Origin: Bradyrhizobium uaiense
GTDB taxonomy: Bacteria > Pseudomonadota > Alphaproteobacteria > Rhizobiales > Xanthobacteraceae
DNA: 32,046 bases
Assembly (NCBI RefSeq): GCF_010811875.1
Contig: NZ_VKHP01000091.1
Span: 1 to 32,046, forward strand
Reading direction: 5' to 3'
The notes under the pieces were generated by a model that searched no databases, was not told where the DNA came from, and saw only the letters and a list, made by a program, of their open reading frames with translations. A program made the position numbers and the translations under genes. Positions within the stretch are counted from its first letter, which is position 1. Every line of letters begins with the position of its first letter. Shown here one piece after another: positions 16,938 through 24,940 of this stretch.

Positions 16938-17204
16938 TCACTTGGCGAGCTTGGCGATGCTCTGCGTGAGGCGCGACACCTTCCGGCTCGCGAGGTTCTT
17001 GTGAATGATGTTGCGCTGCGCTGCCTTCATCAGCTCAGGCTCGGCCTTGGTCATCGCCTTGAGTGCCGCCTCGCGGTCGCCGCTCTTGATCGCTTCCTCG
17101 ACGGTGCGCACCGCGCCACGCATCTGGGTGCGGCGCGACTTGTTGATGATGGTGCGGCGGGCAATCTTGCGGGTCGCCTTCTTGGCGGAGGTGGTGTTGG
17201 CCAT
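16938..17204 (-). CDS. rpsT: 30S ribosomal protein S20
   Basis: S20 is a primary 16S rRNA-binding protein of the small ribosomal subunit. The protein is 88 residues, the usual size, and very basic. It begins MANTTSAKKATRKIARRTII, contains the helical AIKSGDREAALKAM segment, and ends HKNLASRKVSRLTQSIAKLAK with the conserved NLASRKVSRL block. TTAGAGAACC precedes the ATG without a classic ribosome-binding site. It is a single-gene unit with its own terminator. Its position upstream of dnaA on the same strand matches other Rhizobiales chromosomes. Confidence 0.98.
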   Translation of the reverse strand: MANTTSAKKATRKIARRTIINKSRRTQMRGAVRTVEEAIKSGDREAALKAMTKAEPELMKAAQRNIIHKNLASRKVSRLTQSIAKLAK

Positions 17205-17576
17205 GGTTCTCTAACTGTCCTTCGGCGGTGATCGCTCGGTGGTCGGGCTTGCGCGCACCGGCCGGTTCAAATCTCGACTCTGATGTATTTGTCCAAGGTA
17301 TTGACTTGGGTGTCCTTGAGGCTGCCATGCGAAGAGCGCAAATTGCTGCCCCCGCATGCGGCACTGTCCAAAGAACAGCGGCGGCAGGATTGCGCCCGCC
17401 GCCATCGGCCGGTCTTATAGATGGCGCAGGCGTAAGCGTCAACGCTTTCGGGGCTCAAAAAGGGGCCGAAATCGGGCCCGGGAGGGCCGGATAAGCCGCT
17501 GAAGAGGTTGAATTTCCGGGAGGCGCCCGGTAAGGCCTGACGACGCGCGGGGCGCGACAGGGAATTTGGGTGACGC
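17205..17576. other. Gene-free divergent region rpsT / small membrane protein
   Basis: These 372 bases should contain the promoters of rpsT (minus) and of the gene at 17577 (plus). No coding frame or clear promoter pair was seen. Sequence around 17275-17310 is AT-richer and may hold the rpsT promoter. Confidence 0.4.
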
Positions 17577-17894
17577 ATGATCCGCGGCTTTTTCCGTCTG
17601 ATCGGCCTTTTGCTGCTGGCTGGCAGCTTCATCTTCATGGTCTATGACGGAGCCCGTTACGTCGCCGACCAGAGCCTGCGGTTCACCCAGTTCGGCCAGT
17701 TCTGGAACGACATCCATCAGTCGAGCCAGCAGGCGTTCCACGCCTGGCTGGATCACCTCGCGCCCTGGCTCTGGAACAGTGTGGTCCGCCTGCTCCTCGA
17801 GCAGCCGGTGTTCGCGGTGCTCGGCATCCTGGGCATCCTGCTGATGATCCTGTTCCGGCCGCGCAAGCCCCTGATCGGCTATTCACGCGACTGA
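17577..17894 (+). CDS. Small conserved-type membrane protein, function unknown
   Basis: The protein is 105 residues with two hydrophobic segments, at about residues 5-23 and 77-93. The second is followed by a positively charged tail (RPRKPLIGYSRD), which suggests both ends are cytoplasmic and the aromatic middle (FGQFWNDIHQSSQQAFHAWLDHLAPWLW) faces the periplasm. I do not recognise a named family. Codon use is like that of its neighbours and the frame is clean, so it is probably real. It stands between rpsT and msrA, with 126 bases before msrA, so it might be co-transcribed with msrA or not. Confidence 0.75.
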   Translation: MIRGFFRLIGLLLLAGSFIFMVYDGARYVADQSLRFTQFGQFWNDIHQSSQQAFHAWLDHLAPWLWNSVVRLLLEQPVFAVLGILGILLMILFRPRKPLIGYSRD

Positions 17895-17932
17895 TCTGGC
17901 TGAGCCTTCGGCCGCAGCCATCGGTAACGGGG

Positions 17933-17961
17933 CTGCCATCATCTCCGTAAGGACATATATA
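17933..17961 (+). promoter_or_regulatory. Tentative msrA promoter
   Basis: CTGCCA at 17933-17938 and TATATA at 17956-17961 are separated by 17 bases, a fair sigma-70-like arrangement. The implied leader to the msrA start is about 55 bases. Pattern match only. Confidence 0.35.
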
Positions 17962-18020
17962 GGTGACAGCCGGCCCGCAGGCCCAACCCGCGTCGGCCGA
18001 TGTCCCGCCTGGAGGTATCC

Positions 18021-18677
18021 ATGTTGTTCATGCGCAAGACTACCGCGTTGCCAAGCGCCGCCGAGGCGCTGCCGGGCCGCGCGACGCCGATCCCGACCGC
18101 GACCACCCATTTCGTCAACGGCAGCAAGTTGACGCCGCCTTATCCGCAAGGCCTTGAGCAGGCGGTGTTCGGGCTCGGCTGCTTCTGGGGCGCGGAGCGC
18201 AAGTTCTGGGAACTCGGCGACGGAATCTACACCACCGCAGTCGGCTATGCCGGCGGCCACACGCCGAACCCGACCTATGAGGAGGTGTGCTCGGGACGCA
18301 CCGGCCACACCGAAGTTGTGCTGGTCGTGTTCGACCCGAAGAAGATCTCCTACGAGAAGCTGCTGAAGACGTTCTGGGAGAACCACAACCCGACGCAGGG
18401 CATGCGCCAGGGCAACGACATCGGCACGCAGTATCGCTCCGCGATCTACACTTTCAGCGACGAGCAGCGCAAAGCTGCCGATGCGTCGCAGGCGATGTAT
18501 CAGAAGGCGCTTGCCGCCAAGGGCCTCGGCGCGATCACGACGGAAGTCGCCGCGGCCGGCGAGTTCTACTTCGCCGAGGACTATCACCAGCAGTATCTCG
18601 CCAAGAATCCGGCGGGCTATTGCGGGCTCGGCGGCACCGGCGTCTCCTGCCCGATCGGCGTCGGCGTCACCGCCTGA
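18021..18677 (+). CDS. msrA: Peptide methionine (S)-S-oxide reductase MsrA
   Basis: MsrA reduces the S-epimer of methionine sulfoxide in proteins, using thioredoxin. The start is ATG 18021 because GGAGGT at 18011-18016 is ideally placed; the frame could start at 18000 without such support. The protein is 218 residues. The catalytic motif GCFWG has Cys54, followed by the family blocks GYAGGHTPNPTYEEVCSGRTGHTEVV and the TQGMRQGNDIGTQYRSAIYT region. Two C-terminal cysteines (about 201 and 210, in GYCGLGGTGVSC) are placed as recycling residues. An N-terminal extension of about 45 residues before the domain has no signal peptide. It is cytoplasmic, part of the oxidative-stress response. Confidence 0.96.
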   Translation: MLFMRKTTALPSAAEALPGRATPIPTATTHFVNGSKLTPPYPQGLEQAVFGLGCFWGAERKFWELGDGIYTTAVGYAGGHTPNPTYEEVCSGRTGHTEVVLVVFDPKKISYEKLLKTFWENHNPTQGMRQGNDIGTQYRSAIYTFSDEQRKAADASQAMYQKALAAKGLGAITTEVAAAGEFYFAEDYHQQYLAKNPAGYCGLGGTGVSCPIGVGVTA

Positions 18678-18796
18678 TCGTCCTGCTTGAGAAGCAACCG
18701 CTCCGGCAACGCGCTCCGCGCTTTTCCGGAGGCCGGCCCTGGATCGAGGGGGAGGCGGGCTTTCCGGCTCTCTACTCGATCCCCGAAAACCCTTTA

Positions 18797-18804
18797 TTAA
18801 CCAT
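18797..18804 (+). promoter_or_regulatory. CtrA-like half-site
   Basis: TTAACCAT is the 8-mer described as a CtrA recognition sequence in alphaproteobacteria. It lies 47 bases before the start of the polysaccharide-export gene, a position consistent with a promoter element. One 8-mer alone is weak evidence. Confidence 0.35.
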
Positions 18805-18850
18805 AAGTGGTGCAAGACTGGGCCTGTCTCGCCGTTGAGGGATAAGTCCG

Positions 18851-19597
18851 GTGCCGGTTGCACGCGCGTTACGATTGCCGATCACTGCCGTTGTGGCTGC
18901 GCTCGCGCTGTCTGGCTGCATGAGCACGTCTGGGCCCGTTGCCGTCGGCCCGCAAGGTGTCGATGCCGTCACCTATGGTCCGACCTACGCAGCCGCTCCG
19001 GTTGCCGATGGAGGCGGCGGTGCGATCAGCGCATTGCGTTCCGCCTTCGCGAGCTCTTCTCCCGGTTATGGCTATGCCGCGCCGGTCGCCGCCCCAGTCG
19101 TTTATGCCGCCGCGCCGGCTGGGCCCGCCGGTTACGACAATTCCTATCATCTCGGCCCGGGCGACAAGCTCCGCGTCGTGGTCTATGGCCAGGAAGGCCT
19201 GACCAACTCCTACGCGATCGACGCCGCGGGCGCGATCACGATGCCGCTGATCGGCTCGGTGCCGGCACGCGGCCGCACGCCGGCCGGGCTCGCCGGTGAA
19301 ATCTCGGCACGGCTGCGCAACGGCTTCATCCGCGAGCCGTCGGTGGCGGTCGAGATCGAGTCCTACCGGCCGTTCTTCATCCTCGGCGAGGTCCAGGCCC
19401 CCGGCCAATATCCCTACGTGCCGAACATGACCGTCGAGAGCGCGGTCGCGATTGCCGGCGGCTTCTCGCCGCGCGCCCGCCGCGACAGCGTGACACTGAC
19501 CCACACCGACGCGTCCGGCGCCGGCCGTTTCGTGGTGCCGCTGGGCACGCCGATGAGCCCGGGCGATACAGTGTTCGTCGGCGAGCGCTGGTTTTAG
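18851..19597 (+). CDS. Wza-like polysaccharide export lipoprotein
   Basis: The protein belongs to the outer-membrane polysaccharide export (OPX) family, which forms the exit channel for capsule or exopolysaccharide. It starts at a GTG and has a lipoprotein signal with lipobox LALSGC (Cys23), so it should be lipidated at the outer membrane. A Gly/Ala/Pro-rich linker (about 25-95) leads to the Poly_export domain (YHLGPGDKLRVVVYGQEGL, near 100). One SLBB-type domain follows (FFILGEVQAPGQYPYV, then SAVAIAGGFSPRARRDSV). At 248 residues it is shorter than E. coli Wza (about 380) and lacks the long C-terminal part. No glycosyltransferase or Wzc-type gene is adjacent, so it is an orphan whose polymer is unknown. 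Confidence 0.88.
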   Translation: MPVARALRLPITAVVAALALSGCMSTSGPVAVGPQGVDAVTYGPTYAAAPVADGGGGAISALRSAFASSSPGYGYAAPVAAPVVYAAAPAGPAGYDNSYHLGPGDKLRVVVYGQEGLTNSYAIDAAGAITMPLIGSVPARGRTPAGLAGEISARLRNGFIREPSVAVEIESYRPFFILGEVQAPGQYPYVPNMTVESAVAIAGGFSPRARRDSVTLTHTDASGAGRFVVPLGTPMSPGDTVFVGERWF

Positions 19598-19616
19598 GCG
19601 AAATTTCCATCCACCC

Positions 19617-19743
19617 GTCATTCCCCGGTGCGCAATTGCGCACCTGAGGATGCGCCGTAAGGCGCAGGCCCCGAATCCATTCCACCACGAATGATGCGGC
19701 GGAAATGGATTCCGGGCTCGCGCTTCGCGCGCCCCGGAATGAC
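19617..19743. repeat. Intergenic palindromic element R4
   Basis: The outer ends GTCATTCCCCGG and CCCCGGAATGAC frame an inner pair around GAATCCATT / AATGGATTC. The left part contains the small palindrome GGTGCGCAATTGCGCACC. Bases 19621-19649 recur in inverted orientation at 27568-27596. It lies between two convergent genes and may serve as a terminator. Confidence 0.8.
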
Positions 19744-19763
19744 GAGATGGAAAAAGCTGCGGC

Positions 19764-20438
19764 TTATTTCCGCAAATGCTTCGCGAAAAATTCCATGCTG
19801 CGCGGCCAGGCGGTGTCGGCGCTGGCCTTGTCGTAGCTTGCGCGCTCGTCGCAATGGAAGCCGTGCTGCGCACCGGGATAGATGAAGACCTCGACCTCGG
19901 GCCGCTTCGACTTGATGGTCTCGACATCGCTCAAGGGAATGCCGGCATCCTTCTCGCCGAAATGCAGTTGCGTCGGCACGGCCGGCTTGTCGTCGGCGAA
20001 GCGTATGATGGCGCCGCCGTAATAGCCGATCGCAGCCGACAGCCCTGACAGCTTGGTGGCGGCCGCATAGGCGATGCTGCCGCCGAGGCAGAAGCCGATG
20101 ATGCCGACCGGTCCGACCGACTTCACTGCGTCGATCGCCGCCTGGCTGTCGCGCAGCATCGCGGCAAAGTCCGGATTGGCGACGAATTTGCGCGCCTCGG
20201 CGATTTCGTCGGGAGAATAGCCGCTCTGGAAGTTCGGCGTGATGCGGTCGAGGATCGAGGGCGCAACCGCAACATAGCCTTCCTTCGCCAGCCGGTCGCA
20301 AACCGAGCGGATGTGGTGATTGACGCCGAAGATCTCCTGGATCACGACGACAGCGCCCTTCGGCGCGCCGGCAGGGTCGGCGCGATAGGCGCCGAGTTCA
20401 AATCCGTCTGAAGCTTTCAGTTTGATGTCTTGTCCCAT
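19764..20438 (-). CDS. Dienelactone hydrolase family protein
   Basis: This alpha/beta hydrolase belongs to the dienelactone hydrolase family, whose best-known member opens dienelactones in chlorocatechol breakdown. It is 224 residues, the typical size. The nucleophile is Cys117 in GFCLGG, with Asp164 in FGEKDAGIP and His192 in QHGF completing the Cys-Asp-His triad. EIFGVNHHIR near residue 35 is the usual oxyanion and substrate-loop segment. There is no signal peptide, so it is cytoplasmic. AAGGA lies about 8 nt before the ATG. No chlorocatechol genes are nearby, so the natural substrate is open. Confidence 0.93.
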   Translation of the reverse strand: MGQDIKLKASDGFELGAYRADPAGAPKGAVVVIQEIFGVNHHIRSVCDRLAKEGYVAVAPSILDRITPNFQSGYSPDEIAEARKFVANPDFAAMLRDSQAAIDAVKSVGPVGIIGFCLGGSIAYAAATKLSGLSAAIGYYGGAIIRFADDKPAVPTQLHFGEKDAGIPLSDVETIKSKRPEVEVFIYPGAQHGFHCDERASYDKASADTAWPRSMEFFAKHLRK

Positions 20439-20486
20439 GGTCCATCCTTGTCATGTTGGGGGTTGCATGAAGGGCATCGATCAGGT

Positions 20487-20822
20487 TTAGCGCCACATCC
20501 AGTTCTCGCCCCAGTCGGCCTTCCAGCCGGTCAACCGGTGCTTGCGGAACTGCAGGAAGAGGCGGTCGTGGTGCGGAAACAGCCCGCTGCCGCCGAGGTC
20601 GCGGAAGGTCAGGAAGATCTCGTTGCCGGGCCGGCCGCTCACATAAGTGAAGGGCGTGCCGAGCGCGCGTTGCGCGTCCGCGACACCCATGCCGAACACC
20701 AGCGGGGTGGTGTTCGACAGCGTCGCGGTGAAAGTGGACGGGGCTGTTACGAACGGCAGCTTCTGGGCGCTTGCAGCGGTCGTGGCCACAGTCAGCAACA
20801 CGGCAACGGCGATCGTCTTCAT
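20487..20822 (-). CDS. Small secreted protein of unknown function
   Basis: The protein is 111 residues with a clear Sec signal peptide (KTIAVAVLLTVATTAASA, cleavage before QKLPF) and a mature part of about 92 residues. It contains no cysteine and ends in aromatic WKADWGENWMWR. The frame has a good AAAGGACA ribosome-binding site and third-position GC bias like its neighbours. I do not recognise the family; the middle (FGMGVADAQRALGTPFTYVSGRPGNEIFL) loosely resembles SmpA/BamE-like or outer-membrane assembly folds, but this is only an impression. It lies on the minus strand between two hydrolase genes and may be co-transcribed with them. Confidence 0.78.
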   Translation of the reverse strand: MKTIAVAVLLTVATTAASAQKLPFVTAPSTFTATLSNTTPLVFGMGVADAQRALGTPFTYVSGRPGNEIFLTFRDLGGSGLFPHHDRLFLQFRKHRLTGWKADWGENWMWR

Positions 20823-20832
20823 GCCGTGTCCT

Positions 20833-21615
20833 TTACTTGGCCGTTGCCGCGCCCGATTCCAGGCGATCGAGGAACGGAAGCACCGCGGCGATGAAGGCCT
20901 CTGGCTGGTCGATATTGACGGCGTGGCCGGCGTTCGGGATCACCGCCTTCTGCGCGCCCGGGATCTTCGCCGCCATGTAGTCGGACGCCGCCAGGAACGG
21001 CGTGTCGTCGGCGCCGACCACAACCAGTGCTGGCACCTTGATGGCGGGCAGCGACTCGATCACCCGCGCATCGCGTTGCGCGAGCATGCCACGCGCGGCG
21101 AGCGCGAGGCCCTTTGCATTGCGATGCGTGACCGATGCGCGCTCGGCGCTCGCCGACTTCAGCACCTCGAGCCCTTCGCGGTCGAACCGGTCGCCGGTGT
21201 CGCGGGCGCGCTTGTTCCAGACCTCGCGGGCATCGTCCTTCTTGAATCCCGGGCCGGTGTCGATGATCAGAAGCGCGCGCACCCGTTCCGGATGGGCGCG
21301 ATGAAAGGCGAGCGACATGTAGCCGCCGAGCGATAGGCCGCCGACGATCGCCTGGTCCGCGCCGGCGGCGTCGAGCAGGGCGGCGATGTCGCCGACGGTC
21401 AGGGCTTCGCTATAGGCATCCGGATTGTCGGGATAGTCGGACTGGCCGTGCCCGCGCATGTCCCACAGGATCAGCTTGTGCCGCTTCGACAGCGCCTCGA
21501 TCTGGCCCTGCCACATCGCTGAGGTCGACGAATAGCCGTGGGTGAGGATCAAAGGCGGGCCGCTGCCGTGAATCTCATAATAGATATCGACTCCGCTGCG
21601 GTTGAGCTTGGCCAT
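20833..21615 (-). CDS. Alpha/beta hydrolase
   Basis: This 260-residue alpha/beta-hydrolase-fold enzyme resembles the 3-oxoadipate enol-lactonase/epoxide hydrolase-like group. ATG 21615 is chosen because AGGAG lies about 8 nt upstream; the 21 extra codons to 21678 have no such support. The oxyanion HG motif is LILTHGYSS (about 23-31). The nucleophile elbow is GLSLG with Ser95, the acid is probably in VVGADDTPF, and the His is in IPNAGHAVNIDQPEAF. There is no signal peptide. The 10-base gap to the next gene (20487-20822) suggests co-transcription. The substrate cannot be read from the sequence. Confidence 0.92.
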   Translation of the reverse strand: MAKLNRSGVDIYYEIHGSGPPLILTHGYSSTSAMWQGQIEALSKRHKLILWDMRGHGQSDYPDNPDAYSEALTVGDIAALLDAAGADQAIVGGLSLGGYMSLAFHRAHPERVRALLIIDTGPGFKKDDAREVWNKRARDTGDRFDREGLEVLKSASAERASVTHRNAKGLALAARGMLAQRDARVIESLPAIKVPALVVVGADDTPFLAASDYMAAKIPGAQKAVIPNAGHAVNIDQPEAFIAAVLPFLDRLESGAATAK

Positions 21616-21770
21616 TGACGGGCTCCTTCTGTTGTCGACGTCAGGTCCGGCGGCGCTACCGACCTTGGTAGGAGCCATCGATACGGCATCAATACTGGCA
21701 TTTCAAAAGCTTCATGCCGTTGCCGCATCGCACAACCGGCAGTTTCCGAAATTTATTCCTTTCGAGCAAT

Positions 21771-21781
21771 TCCAAATTGGA
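21771..21781. promoter_or_regulatory. Small palindrome in divergent hydrolase/oxidoreductase promoter region
   Basis: TCCAAATTGGA is a perfect 11-bp palindrome in the 287-bp gap between the divergent genes at 21615 and 21903. It could be an operator. No regulator gene is adjacent. Confidence 0.25.
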
Positions 21782-21902
21782 TTGCCTCCAACCGGGAACC
21801 GGATCATTGTTTCGGCAACTGTCGCTTACCCGGTGGGCGCCAGCCATGACCCAACAGTGAGTTGCCGCCGTAAGCGGCTTCCGCCACCGGAAGGGGAGAG
21901 AG

Positions 21903-22394
21903 ATGCCAAATCTCAATATCAACGGACGGAATATGTCCGTCGAGGCGGCCAGTGACACGCCGCTGCTTTGGGTCATCCGCGAGCAATTGCAGATGACGGG
22001 CACCAAATTCGGTTGCGGCGCCGGTCTCTGTGGCGCCTGCACGGTTCACGTCAACGGCGAAGCGGTGCGGTCCTGCCAGACCTCGCTCGCCGATGCCGTC
22101 GGCAAGAAGATCACCACCATCGAAGGTCTCTCCGCCAAGGGCGAACATCCCTTGCAGAAGGCCTGGGTCGCCGAGCAGGTGCCGCAATGCGGCTACTGTC
22201 AGTCCGGCCAGATCATGCAGGCGGCAGCGCTGCTGTCGAAGAACACCAACCCGACGAAGGAAGAAGTGGTCGCGCATATGGACGGCAATCTCTGCCGTTG
22301 CATGACCTATTCACGAATCCAGAAGGCGATCATGCGCGCTGCGTCCGACATGCGCACCGCATCGGCCACCGGATCCGAGCGGAGGGCCACATGA
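21903..22394 (+). CDS. Molybdenum hydroxylase 2Fe-2S subunit (isoquinoline 1-oxidoreductase alpha type)
   Basis: This is the small iron-sulfur subunit of a xanthine-oxidase-family molybdenum hydroxylase. It is 163 residues. The plant-type 2Fe-2S cluster ligands are Cys38, Cys43, Cys46 and Cys58 (CGAGLCGACTV and SCQT). The second cluster uses Cys96 and Cys99 (QCGYCQSGQIM) and Cys131 and Cys133 (NLCRCMTY). GGGGAGAG precedes the ATG. Its TGA overlaps the ATG of the large-subunit gene by four bases, so expression is coupled. There is no signal peptide, although the partner has a Tat signal; the pair is probably exported as a folded complex. Electrons flow from the Mo site through the two clusters to an external acceptor. 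Confidence 0.96.
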   Translation: MPNLNINGRNMSVEAASDTPLLWVIREQLQMTGTKFGCGAGLCGACTVHVNGEAVRSCQTSLADAVGKKITTIEGLSAKGEHPLQKAWVAEQVPQCGYCQSGQIMQAAALLSKNTNPTKEEVVAHMDGNLCRCMTYSRIQKAIMRAASDMRTASATGSERRAT

Positions 22395-24676
22395 ACAAGC
22401 ACGTGAAGAGTCTCGCCCCTGAGGCGACTGATCTCAGCCGCCGTTCCTTCCTGGTCGGCACCGCTGCAACCGGCCTCGTGCTCGGCTACGCCGCGTCCGG
22501 CGTCGATCACGCGCTCGCAGCGCCCGCACCCGCCCACTTCGAGCCGAGCGTCTGGTATTCGATCACGCCTGATGGTCTCGTCACCGTGACCTGCGGCAAG
22601 GCCGACATGGGCCAGCACGTTGCCTCGACCATGGCGCAGATCGTGGCCGAAGAGCTCGGCGCGAACTGGAAGGACATGCGGGTCCAGCTCGCCTCCAACG
22701 ACCCGAAGTACAACGATCCCGTGCTGGGCGCGCAGATCACCGGCGGCAGCTGGTCGACGATGATGAACTTCGACGCCATGAGCCGCGCCGGCGCTGCCGG
22801 CCGTATCGCATTGACCGAGGCGGCTGCCGCTTCGATGGGCGTGCCGGCCGGCGAGCTGGTGGTGCGCGCGTCGACGATCAGCCATCCGAAGTCGAAGAAG
22901 TCGATGTCGTTCGCCGACGTCGTGAAGAGCGGCAAGGCGACCAAGACCTTCACCGCAGATGATCTGAAGGCGATCAAGCTGAAGACGCCCGACCAGTACA
23001 CCATGATCGGCGTCTCGGTGCCGCAGCTCGACATTCCGTTGAAGGTCAACGGCACGGCCAAGTACGGCATCGACACGATGTTGCCGGGCATGGTCTACGG
23101 CGCGCTGGTCACTCCGCCGGTCCGTTACGGTGCCACCGTGAAGTCGGTCGACGATAGCGCGGCCAAGAAGCTGCCGGGCTTCATCAAGGCCGTCACCCTG
23201 GACGACAAGACCACAACCACGACCGGTTGGGTCGTCGCGGTCGCCAGCACCTATGCGCAGGCGAAGAAAGCCGCCGAGGCGCTGAAGATCAGCTACGATG
23301 GCGGCCCGAACGCAAAAGCGTCGAGCGAATCGCTGCTGGCTGAAGCCAAGCGGCTTCAGGGACTGAGCGATTCCGGCCAGTTCTTCGTCAAGGACGGCGA
23401 TCCGGATGCGGCCTTCGGTTCGGCGGCCAAGGTGTTGGAGGCGGAATACACCACCAACATCAACATCCACGCGCCAATGGAGCCGATGAACGCCACCGCG
23501 GAGTTCAAGGGCGACATCCTGCACATCTATTCCGGCAACCAGTTCGCGACACGCTCCGGCGCGATCGCAGCCGGCGCCGCCGGGATCGATCCGAAGTTCG
23601 TGGTGATGCACCAGACGTGGCTGGGCGGCGGCTTCGGCCGGCGTCTCGACGCCGACATGATGGTGCCCGCGGTGCAGGCGGCGAAGGCCGTCGGCAAGCC
23701 GGTCAAGGTCATCTACACGCGCGAAAACGACATGACGATGGATTTCTCGCGTCCATTGACCTTCCAGAAGGTGAAGGCCGGCGTGGACGGCGACGGCAAG
23801 CTCGTCGCATTGAGCCACGATGTCGTCTCGGCCTGGCCGACCCAGCGTTGGGGCATCCCCGACTTCCTGTCGCCCTCGGTCGACAAGAAGGGGCCGCTCG
23901 ATGCTTTCACGGTGAACGGAGCGGACTTCTTCTACACCGTGCCCAACCACTATGTGCGGGCGATCAAGAACGAGATGGCGCACAACGCCACCCCGTCGGG
24001 TCAGCTCCGTTCGGTGGCGCCGGGCTGGACCTTCTGGGCGATCGAAAGCATGGTCGACGAGATCGCGCATGCGACCGGCAAGGACCCGGCGCAGCTCCGC
24101 ATCTCGTTGCTCGACGGCAAGGGCAAGAATGACGGCGGCGCGCAGCGTCTCCGCAACACCTTGCTCGCTGCGATGGGTCTCGCCGGCTACGGCACCAAGC
24201 AGCTGCCCAAGGGCGAAGGCATGGGCGTGGCCTGCGTGTCGTCGCAGGAGCGCGCCACGGCGAGCTGGACCGCCTGCGTCGCCCACGTCGCCGTCGCCCC
24301 GTCGGGCGAGGTGACGGTGAAGAAGCTGACGGTTGCGACCGACGTTGGTACGCAGGTGAATCCCGATGGCATCCGGGCCCAGGTCGAGGGCGCGGCGCTG
24401 TGGGGCATGTCACTGGCGCTGTTCGAGAAGGCGACGTTGAAGGACGGCGGCATCGAGCAGACCAATTTCGACAGCTACACGCCGCTTCGGATGAGCCAGC
24501 TGCCGGAAGTCGCGGTCAACGTCATCGCCAATGGCGAGAAGGCAACCGGCGTCGGCGAGCCCGCCGTGACGGTGGTGGCGCCGGCGATCGGCAACGCCGT
24601 CTTCAACGCAGTCGGCGCCCGCGTCCGGGGCCTGCCGATCACCGCGGAAGCGGTAAAGGCTGCGATGAAGGCGTAA
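22391..24676 (+). CDS. Molybdopterin-dependent hydroxylase large subunit (isoquinoline 1-oxidoreductase beta type)
   Basis: The protein is 761 residues and binds the molybdopterin-cytosine-dinucleotide cofactor; family members hydroxylate N-heterocycles or oxidise aldehydes. The N-terminus has a Tat signal (LSRRSFLVGTAATGLVLGY), so the complex should reach the periplasm. Landmarks are GKADMGQHVASTMAQIVAEE, the central KVNGTAKYGIDTMLPGMVYG, the Mo-loop region HQTWLGGGFGRRLDADMM, the RSVAPGWTFWAIESMVDE block, and the C-terminal catalytic glutamate in TGVGEPAVTVVAPAIGNAV. No FAD subunit is encoded, consistent with the two-subunit IorAB type that passes electrons to a cytochrome or quinone. The substrate is not predictable here. 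Confidence 0.95.
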   Translation: MNKHVKSLAPEATDLSRRSFLVGTAATGLVLGYAASGVDHALAAPAPAHFEPSVWYSITPDGLVTVTCGKADMGQHVASTMAQIVAEELGANWKDMRVQLASNDPKYNDPVLGAQITGGSWSTMMNFDAMSRAGAAGRIALTEAAAASMGVPAGELVVRASTISHPKSKKSMSFADVVKSGKATKTFTADDLKAIKLKTPDQYTMIGVSVPQLDIPLKVNGTAKYGIDTMLPGMVYGALVTPPVRYGATVKSVDDSAAKKLPGFIKAVTLDDKTTTTTGWVVAVASTYAQAKKAAEALKISYDGGPNAKASSESLLAEAKRLQGLSDSGQFFVKDGDPDAAFGSAAKVLEAEYTTNINIHAPMEPMNATAEFKGDILHIYSGNQFATRSGAIAAGAAGIDPKFVVMHQTWLGGGFGRRLDADMMVPAVQAAKAVGKPVKVIYTRENDMTMDFSRPLTFQKVKAGVDGDGKLVALSHDVVSAWPTQRWGIPDFLSPSVDKKGPLDAFTVNGADFFYTVPNHYVRAIKNEMAHNATPSGQLRSVAPGWTFWAIESMVDEIAHATGKDPAQLRISLLDGKGKNDGGAQRLRNTLLAAMGLAGYGTKQLPKGEGMGVACVSSQERATASWTACVAHVAVAPSGEVTVKKLTVATDVGTQVNPDGIRAQVEGAALWGMSLALFEKATLKDGGIEQTNFDSYTPLRMSQLPEVAVNVIANGEKATGVGEPAVTVVAPAIGNAVFNAVGARVRGLPITAEAVKAAMKA

Positions 24677-24694
24677 CGGCCTGAACGAATGAGG

Positions 24695-24730
24695 ACGCCG
24701 GAGAGCGTAATGCTCTCCGGCGTTTTTCTT
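24695..24730 (+). terminator. Rho-independent terminator of the Mo-hydroxylase operon
   Basis: The perfect 11-bp stem CGCCGGAGAGC (24696-24706) / GCTCTCCGGCG (24712-24722) with loop GTAAT is followed by TTTTTCTTT. It begins 19 bases after the stop codon of the large-subunit gene. Confidence 0.93.
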
Positions 24731-24940
24731 TGCGCCGCGCTGGAGCCGGAAATAATTCACGATTCGCCGGCGCCGCGTCCGGCTGCTTTTATTTCGGGCC
24801 GGCCTGATTTCGCTGGCGGATTCGACGATCCCTCAAATTGTATCCATTGCGCTTAACCGTCGTTCAGCATCCCCATTAAGCCGGAGGGAACGCATCGTCC
24901 GGTAGCGTCCAGCGTCGGTCGTTACCGCGACGGGGATGTC

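Noticed and set aside
22307..24286. 659-codon minus-strand open frame opposite the Mo-hydroxylase large subunit
   Set aside because: Shadow frame; the plus-strand protein has a Tat signal, a catalytic Glu and full family motifs.
24851..24881. GCTTAA (24851-24856) and TTAAGC (24876-24881) inverted repeat before the HD-GYP gene as a CtrA site
   Set aside because: The spacing does not fit TTAA-N7-TTAA, and the left half reads TTAACCGT rather than TTAACCAT; too weak to call.
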